Origin: Stappia albiluteola
GTDB taxonomy: Bacteria > Pseudomonadota > Alphaproteobacteria > Rhizobiales > Stappiaceae
DNA: 64,000 nucleotides
Assembly: GCF_014050225.1 (NCBI RefSeq)
Contig: NZ_JACFXV010000053.1
Coordinates: 124,001-188,000, forward strand
Direction of reading: 5' to 3'
The notes under the pieces are model-generated. The model searched no databases and was not told the origin of the DNA. It saw nothing but the letters and a program-made list of their open reading frames with translations. Below, in pieces: positions 59,138-64,000 of the stretch (position 1 is the stretch's first letter; every line of letters begins with the position of its first letter). The position numbers and the translations under genes are program-made.

Positions 59138-59880
59138 TGGATCCCGGCTCTCGCGATGCGACTTGCGCGCACACGGGCCGGGATGACGACGGAGTGTGGG
59201 GCAAGCACCTGCCTCACACTCAACCGTCGGAGGACGGGCCGCCTCTCCCCTCGTCTTCGCCGGGCCCAGTACAGGGAAACCACCCGGCGATCCATGAACG
59301 GTTGCGGCGAGGAGACATGCCGCATGGATACGCGGGTCAAGCCCGCGTATGACGAGCCGAGGGGTTACGGCAGAGAGGCGGCCACATGCCCTGTCATGCT
59401 TGCGCACCCACACGTCCTGTTGCGGACCAACCGGCCCACAAGCTCTGTCATGCCCACGTAGGTGGGCATCCAGTAACCACGGTGGCCGGAGATTCAGCCA
59501 CCAACGCATGCGTTTACTGGATCCCCGTTTTCACGGGGATGACACCGGAGTATGCGACAAGCGACCTGCCACACCCTCGACCGTCGGAGGACGCACAGCC
59601 TCTCCCCTCGTCTTCGCCGGGCCCAGACCCGGCGATCCATGGACGGTTGCGGCAAAGGGTGATGCCGCGTGGATAAGCGGGTCGAGCCCGCGTATGACGA
59701 ACCGAGAGGGTCGTGGCGGAGAGGCAGCCACATACCCTGTCATGCCCGGCCCGACCGGGCATCCAGTAACCACAAAGGCTGGAGATTAAGCCACTGTCGC
59801 AGGCGTTTACTGGATCCCCGTTTTCACGGGGATGACACCTGAGTATGTGACAAGCGACCTGCCACGCCCTCCGACGTCAT
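59138..59880. repeat. Mosaic palindromic repeat array between trmJ and the HdeD-like gene
   Basis: Two and a bit copies of one composite unit. Anchors TGGATCCC begin at 59138, 59518 and 59811; copies two and three have a 293-bp period. Each unit contains hairpins: ATACGCGGG/CCCGCGTAT (59328-59350), ATCCCCGT/ACGGGGAT (59521-59540 and 59814-59833), TGCCCGG/CCGGGCA near 59743-59761, and ATCCAGTAA paired with TTACTGGAT. Shared blocks include CCTCTCCCCTCGTCTTCGCC and CCGTCGGAGGACG. No protein is coded. It resembles intergenic mosaic elements of alphaproteobacteria. Confidence 0.8.
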
Positions 59881-60024
59881 GCCGAGCGATGACCCGGGAT
59901 GACAGGAGGGCCGGGCAATATTACCACCATGGCAATCTGCGGCAATTTGACGTACTTTACGTTGCGATTACAATCAGTTCGCCGTCAAATGGCAGGCGGC
60001 GACATGCAATTGGGGGTATTAGTC

Positions 60025-60600
60025 ATGACGGATCGTTCCACCATGCCGGCGGCCGGTGGCCTGCCGTCCTACACAAGTGTCGTGCGAGACAAGTGGGTGC
60101 TGTTCCTGATCCTCGGCATCGTGCTGGTCATCGGCGGACTGCTGGCGATCACCGTGCCGCTCGCTTCTTCCATAGCCGTCGCCATCGTCATAGCCGCGGT
60201 GCTCGTCATCGGCGGTGTAGTGCAGATCTGGCAGTCCTTCTCGGTAAAGGGCTGGGGAGGCTTCCTGTGGCAACTGATTACCGGCATCGTTGCCCTGGTC
60301 GGCGGCGTGCTGATCTACGCCAACCCGGTCTTCGGCGCCCTGGCGCTCACCATCGTGGTCGCGGCGATCTTCATCGCGCAAGGCGCCTCGCAACTGGTGC
60401 TGGGCTTCCGCATCCGGCCGCATGACGGCTGGGGTTGGATCGTGACGGGCGGCGTCATCTCCATCCTTGCCGGCCTGATGATCTGGTTCGAGTTTCCCGT
60501 CTCCGGCACCTGGGCGCTCGGCCTGCTTGCGGGAATTTCGATCCTTTTCAACGGCTGGAGCTATATCGCTATCGCGTTGGCAGCCAGAAAGCTGGCTTGA
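60025..60600 (+). CDS. HdeD/DUF308-type membrane protein
   Basis: 191 residues with six predicted membrane helices. Repeated units of the DUF308 pattern (VLFLILGIVLVIGGLLAITV, then GVISILAGLMIWFEFP) are seen. HdeD gives acid resistance in E. coli, and here only the fold is inferred. GGGGGTATT upstream supports ATG 60025; ATG 60004 is in frame. It follows the repeat array. Confidence 0.82.
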   Translation: MTDRSTMPAAGGLPSYTSVVRDKWVLFLILGIVLVIGGLLAITVPLASSIAVAIVIAAVLVIGGVVQIWQSFSVKGWGGFLWQLITGIVALVGGVLIYANPVFGALALTIVVAAIFIAQGASQLVLGFRIRPHDGWGWIVTGGVISILAGLMIWFEFPVSGTWALGLLAGISILFNGWSYIAIALAARKLA

Positions 60601-60671
60601 GCCGGACCAATCCTTTCGAGGGCGTCTTCCGAGCTTTGTTGACTAAGGCCTAGCTTCCCGTTTCCCCCGGC

Positions 60672-60706
60672 CTTTGCTATAGGGGCCGCGCGACTGCCGC
60701 GCGGCC
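60672..60706 (+). promoter_or_regulatory. icd leader: possible -10 and hairpin
   Basis: GCTATAGG at about 60676-60683 could be a -10 element with a weak CTTCCC -35 about 18 bp upstream. Directly after it stands a 9-bp GC hairpin (60684-60692/60698-60706), about 90 nt before the icd start. Only the hairpin is clear. Confidence 0.35.
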
Positions 60707-60794
60707 GGCTCCTTCGGGCGTCCGAACGCGGCGGCAAACCGGTTTCGCCGCGCGCTCCGCGCCGGTCCACTTCAAGCATGAGGTCAAGAGCATC

Positions 60795-62006
60795 ATGGCA
60801 AAGATCAAGGTCGCCAATCCGGTCGTCGAGCTCGACGGCGACGAGATGACCCGGATCATCTGGCAGTTCATCAAGGACAAGCTGATCCACCCGTATCTCG
60901 ATATCGACCTGAAATATTACGACCTCGGCATCGAAAAGCGCGACGAGACGAACGACCAGATCACCATCGACGCCGCCAATGCCATCAAGCAGTACGGCGT
61001 GGGCGTGAAATGCGCCACGATCACCCCGGACGAGGCCCGCGTCGAGGAATTCGGCCTCAAGAAGATGTGGAAGTCGCCGAACGGCACGATCCGCAACATC
61101 CTGGGCGGCGTGATCTTCCGCGAACCGATCATCATCAAGAACGTTCCGCGCCTGGTTCCGGGCTGGACGCAGCCGATCATCGTCGGCCGTCACGCCTTCG
61201 GCGACCAGTACCGCGCCACCGACTTCCGTTTCCCCGGCGCCGGCACGCTGACCATCAAGTTCACCGGCGCCGACGGCGAGGTGATCGAGCACGAGGTGTT
61301 CCAGGCTCCGGGCTCGGGCGTCGCCATGGCGATGTACAACCTCGACGATTCGATCCGCGACTTCGCCCGCGCCTCGATGAACTACGCGCTGAATCGCAAG
61401 GTCCCCTGCTACCTTTCCACCAAGAACACGATCCTCAAGGCCTATGACGGCCGCTTCAAGGACCTCTTCCAGGAAGTCTACGAGGCCGAGTTCAAGGCGA
61501 AGTTCGAAGCCGAGAAGATCTGGTACGAGCACCGCCTGATCGACGACATGGTCGCGTCCGCGCTGAAGTGGTCGGGCGGTTATGTCTGGGCCTGCAAGAA
61601 CTACGACGGCGACGTCCAGTCCGACACGGTCGCCCAGGGCTTCGGCTCGCTCGGCCTGATGACCTCCGTGCTGATGACGCCGGACGGCAAGACCGTCGAG
61701 GCGGAAGCCGCGCACGGCACCGTCACGCGCCACTACCGCATGCACCAGAAGGGCGAGGAAACCTCGACCAACCCGATCGCCTCGATCTTCGCCTGGACGC
61801 GCGGCCTCGCCCATCGCGCCAAGCTGGACGACAATGCGGAACTGGCTGCCTTCGCCAACACGCTGGAGCGGGTGTGCATCGAGACGGTGGAAGCCGGCTT
61901 CATGACCAAGGACCTTGCCCTCCTCGTCGGCCCGGACCAGAAGTGGCTCACCACCAGCGGCTTCCTCGACAAGATCGACGCGAACCTGCAGAAGGCCATG
62001 GCCTGA
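60795..62006 (+). CDS. icd: NADP-dependent isocitrate dehydrogenase
   Basis: 403-residue dimeric NADP-IDH of the mitochondrial-like subfamily usual in rhizobia. N-terminal [21 protein letters not shown], the substrate block [20 protein letters not shown] and the NADP region [20 protein letters not shown] are conserved. It forms 2-oxoglutarate in the TCA cycle. The start at 60795 follows TCAAGAGCATC. It is followed by a strong terminator. Confidence 0.97.
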   Translation: MAKIKVANPVVELDGDEMTRIIWQFIKDKLIHPYLDIDLKYYDLGIEKRDETNDQITIDAANAIKQYGVGVKCATITPDEARVEEFGLKKMWKSPNGTIRNILGGVIFREPIIIKNVPRLVPGWTQPIIVGRHAFGDQYRATDFRFPGAGTLTIKFTGADGEVIEHEVFQAPGSGVAMAMYNLDDSIRDFARASMNYALNRKVPCYLSTKNTILKAYDGRFKDLFQEVYEAEFKAKFEAEKIWYEHRLIDDMVASALKWSGGYVWACKNYDGDVQSDTVAQGFGSLGLMTSVLMTPDGKTVEAEAAHGTVTRHYRMHQKGEETSTNPIASIFAWTRGLAHRAKLDDNAELAAFANTLERVCIETVEAGFMTKDLALLVGPDQKWLTTSGFLDKIDANLQKAMA

Positions 62007-62033
62007 CCCGGGTTTTCCGGAACCGTTCTGGAG

Positions 62034-62060
62034 AAAGGCGCCGGTTTCGGCGCCTTTTTT
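62034..62060 (+). terminator. Rho-independent terminator after icd
   Basis: A 10-bp stem AAAGGCGCCG/CGGCGCCTTT (62034-62043/62048-62057) with a 4-nt loop runs into TTTTTT. It stands 27 bp after the icd stop. Confidence 0.93.
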
Positions 62061-62064
62061 CCTT

Positions 62065-63435
62065 TCAGGAAGACCCGTCCTTCCGCTCGTCCTCGACGAA
62101 CAGCCCGGGCTCCTCCGTTTCCGCCACATCCGCCGCCTGTCCGGCGTCCTCCACCTCTTCGGCAGTCTGAACCTCTTCCTGCTCCAGTTCCTCCTCGGCG
62201 ATATCGACATCGTCATAAGGGGTCAGCCGGGCGCGTTCCTCGGCTTCTTTCAGGATGCGGTCGGCAAGCTGGGGCTTGCGCATCATCAGATTGTGCAGAT
62301 CGGAGGCTTCCAGCACCATCAGGCTCGTGCGCTGCTGCGCGGTAGTGGTCGCCGCCCGCTTGCGCCGGCCCAATATCGCCATCTCACCGAAGAAGGCGCC
62401 CTCGCCCAGTTCCAGCTTCGAATGGCCGAGATCGACTTCCACCAGACCATCGGCGATGAAATACATGCTTTCGGCCTGTTCGCCCTGGCGCGTGATCACC
62501 TCGCCCGCCGGCACGGATATCGCCCGCAGCAGCTTGGCAATCTCGGCGACTTCCGTCGCCTTCAGGTCCTCAAACAGCGGCACGCGGGCAACCATCGACC
62601 AGGTGACGACGAATTCGCGCGAATGGATCTCGCGGGCGAAAGCGGTCGCGATGATGCCGATGGGAAGCGCGAACAGGCCATAGCCGGTCAGCATGACCAC
62701 ACCGCCCAATACCTTGCCGGCCGGCGTGATCGGCACGACGTCGCCGTAGCCGACCGTCGTCAGCGTCGCCAGCGCCCACCACATCGCCTCGGGAATGGAG
62801 CCGAATTTCTCCGGCTGGGCATGGCGCTCCACCAGATACATGCCGGTCGCCGCCACCAGCACCACACCGAAGATGATGACGAAGCTCGCCATCAGCGCGT
62901 GGCGTTCCTGCACGATCGCATTGATGAGCGAGCGCAGCGCCGGCGAATAACGGGCGAGCTTCAGGAAACGCACCAGACGGATGATGACGATCGTCTTCAG
63001 CGCCGCATCCGGCAGGAAAACGGCGGCGATGAACGGCAATACGGCCAACAGATCAATCAGCGCGGCGGGTTGCAGCGCATAGTGCAGCCTCGCGCCGAAG
63101 GGCCCGAAACGGCGTAGCGGCGGATGCAGGTCGGCAACCCAGAGGCGGGCCGCATATTCCGCCAGGAACACGATGCCCGCGATCGCCTCGGCCATTCCGA
63201 ACAGGCGGTCATGGGCCTGCGCCAGCTCCGGCACCGTGTCGAGCAGCGCAACGACGACCGTCAGCAGAATGAAGACGACAAGGACGAGATTGACCCGCCG
63301 GCCGAGCGGATCTCCCGTTACCCCCTTCTCCAGAAGCCGGTAAGCGAATGCCTTGGCGCTGTCCTCTTTCAACGTGCTCGACTGCCCTTTCGCGTTCGAC
63401 ACGCCCATGGCCTGCCCGGGGTTCGAACGGCTCAT
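62065..63435 (-). CDS. Cyclic-nucleotide-gated K+ channel (MlotiK1-like) with acidic tail
   Basis: 456 residues. Six membrane segments (about 48-210) with an Arg/Lys-bearing S4 (IIRLVRFLKLARYS) and selectivity filter TVGYGD (227-232) mark a potassium channel. A cyclic-nucleotide-binding domain follows (about 285-400, FFGEMAILGRRKRAATTTA). This is the MlotiK1 architecture. A roughly 50-residue tail of Glu/Asp (EEELEQEEVQ...) is an unusual extension. The start at 63435 (MSRSNPGQAMG) is uncertain; ATG 63408 is also possible. Confidence 0.9.
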   Translation of the reverse strand: MSRSNPGQAMGVSNAKGQSSTLKEDSAKAFAYRLLEKGVTGDPLGRRVNLVLVVFILLTVVVALLDTVPELAQAHDRLFGMAEAIAGIVFLAEYAARLWVADLHPPLRRFGPFGARLHYALQPAALIDLLAVLPFIAAVFLPDAALKTIVIIRLVRFLKLARYSPALRSLINAIVQERHALMASFVIIFGVVLVAATGMYLVERHAQPEKFGSIPEAMWWALATLTTVGYGDVVPITPAGKVLGGVVMLTGYGLFALPIGIIATAFAREIHSREFVVTWSMVARVPLFEDLKATEVAEIAKLLRAISVPAGEVITRQGEQAESMYFIADGLVEVDLGHSKLELGEGAFFGEMAILGRRKRAATTTAQQRTSLMVLEASDLHNLMMRKPQLADRILKEAEERARLTPYDDVDIAEEELEQEEVQTAEEVEDAGQAADVAETEEPGLFVEDERKDGSS

Positions 63436-63656
63436 GGTCGGGCGGCGCTGCGGATAAAGCAAGTGGGGTCTGACACGAAGGCGCCGGGTTCGGCCGCGGT
63501 CGGTCATCATATCGTGACACCGCCGGCGCACGCCCTGCACTGGCAATCAGCCGCGACTGCCTTAGCTAATCTAACAGACACGATGAGTTCGGCCGCAGAG
63601 GCAGTCCCGTGAAGCGGCCAGCCCTGCAGGCCCGTCTCCAACGAAAGGAAACAGCC

Positions 63657-63785
63657 ATGGCCGAAATCGACACCGACAAAGCCCGGGGAGGCACCACAAC
63701 GCCCCGGCACGTGGTGACGAAGATGCTCGCCATCTCCACCGCGCTCGCAGCGGTCGCCCTGTTCGTCGTCCTGGCCGTCAGCTGA
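63657..63785 (+). CDS. 42-residue single-span membrane protein
   Basis: MAEIDTDKARGGTTTPRHVV followed by a hydrophobic helix ending LFVVLAVS. AAGGAAAC stands 6 bp upstream. It is too short for most gene finders but has good composition and a ribosome site. A Pro/Thr-rich N-terminal tail points to the cytoplasm. The function is unknown. Confidence 0.6.
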   Translation: MAEIDTDKARGGTTTPRHVVTKMLAISTALAAVALFVVLAVS

Positions 63786-63806
63786 CGCCAACGCGCCTCA
63801 GGCAGG

Positions 63807-64000
63807 TCAGCCGGCGGCAATCGCCGCAGCAATCGCCTCGATCGCCGCTTCCGCTTGCCCGGCATCCGTACCGCCGGCCTGCGCCATGTCGGGCCGTCCA
63901 CCACCGCCCCGGCCGCCAAGCACCTCGGAGCCGGCTTTCACCAGGTCAACCGCGTTGAATCGAGCCGTCAGGTCTTCGGTGACGCCGACCACGATCGCCG
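63807..64000 (-). CDS. alaS: Alanyl-tRNA synthetase, C-terminal end (partial)
   Basis: The last 63 or so residues of AlaS are visible; the gene continues past the window edge. [21 protein letters not shown] followed by [11 protein letters not shown] is the conserved DHHA1 C-terminal motif. It is transcribed on the minus strand toward the 42-residue protein gene. alaS near icd is a common rhizobial arrangement. Confidence 0.93.
   Translation of the reverse strand, partial: AIVVGVTEDLTARFNAVDLVKAGSEVLGGRGGGGRPDMAQAGGTDAGQAEAAIEAIAAAIAAG

Noticed and set aside
59104-59789. Several open frames inside the repeat array
   Set aside because: They repeat with the DNA units, have Arg/Pro-rich composition and no ribosome sites; the palindromes explain the sequence better.
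59138-59880. CRISPR array
   Set aside because: Units are about 293 bp, contain several different hairpins and lack short direct repeats with unique spacers.

Overview
The window is about 64 kb of high-GC alphaproteobacterial chromosome. Gene content points to the Rhizobiales (Hyphomicrobiales): a tandem MeaB-PpdK block, the alphaproteobacterial F1-ATPase zeta inhibitor next to purC, a purS/small ORF/purQ group, a BolA-monothiol glutaredoxin pair, a Usg-family protein, a cyclic-nucleotide-gated channel of the MlotiK1 type, and NADP-isocitrate dehydrogenase close to alaS. The genus cannot be fixed from the sequence alone. Almost all of it is ordinary, densely packed chromosome. No rRNA, tRNA, CRISPR array, intact insertion sequence or prophage was recognised.

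Layout. 0-9.7 kb: the end of a GGDEF-EAL protein, a CueR-type copper regulator, meaB-ppdK, a secreted TPR protein, ispE and a long-chain polyprenyl diphosphate synthase. 9.9-16 kb: a DUF2007 protein with an overlapping N6-adenine methyltransferase, usg with an unusual palindromic element just upstream, a small cytochrome c, a MoxR-ATPase/VWA pair, a GNAT acetyltransferase and an L,D-transpeptidase. 16-21.8 kb: a complete branched-chain amino-acid ABC operon (livHMGF, a small membrane protein, livJ) with start/stop overlaps and a strong terminator. 22-35.8 kb: regulators (LysR, AraC, Lrp), a flavin reductase, a P1 peptidase, a fused indolepyruvate oxidoreductase, an amino-acid oxidase, a BASS-type transporter and rpe. 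These are followed by a small islet with a decayed HlyC-type toxin acyltransferase and an AT-rich orphan gene. 35.8-41.2 kb: purB, a RelBE-type module, a phosphoesterase, a serine hydrolase and a three-gene periplasmic operon ending in an Sco copper chaperone. 41.2-53.7 kb: the purine genes purC, purS, purQ and purL, interrupted between purQ and purL by about 5.7 kb of accessory genes (AraC, peroxiredoxin-like, mandelate racemase-like, lipid kinase, DUF1127 and MocR), then bolA-grxD. 53.8-64 kb: a YegD-like Hsp70, ttcA, rpsD, murI-trmJ, about 0.75 kb of mosaic intergenic repeats, an HdeD-like protein, icd, the ion channel, a 42-residue membrane protein and the 3' end of alaS.

How the genes work together. 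PurC, PurS/PurQ/PurL and PurB cover several steps of IMP/AMP synthesis. The liv operon imports branched-chain amino acids. The indolepyruvate oxidoreductase and its divergent Lrp regulator suggest aromatic amino-acid catabolism. BolA and the CGFS glutaredoxin are a likely Fe-S/iron-sensing pair. The Sco operon probably handles periplasmic copper or thiols.

The parts most worth a second look are the two uncharacterised Cys/His secreted proteins co-transcribed with Sco, the 217-bp inverted-repeat element in front of usg, the divergent MocR/DUF1127 control region with repeated AATTG(T/C)C boxes, the HlyC relic with its AT-rich neighbour, and the 293-bp-period repeat array upstream of the HdeD-like gene.
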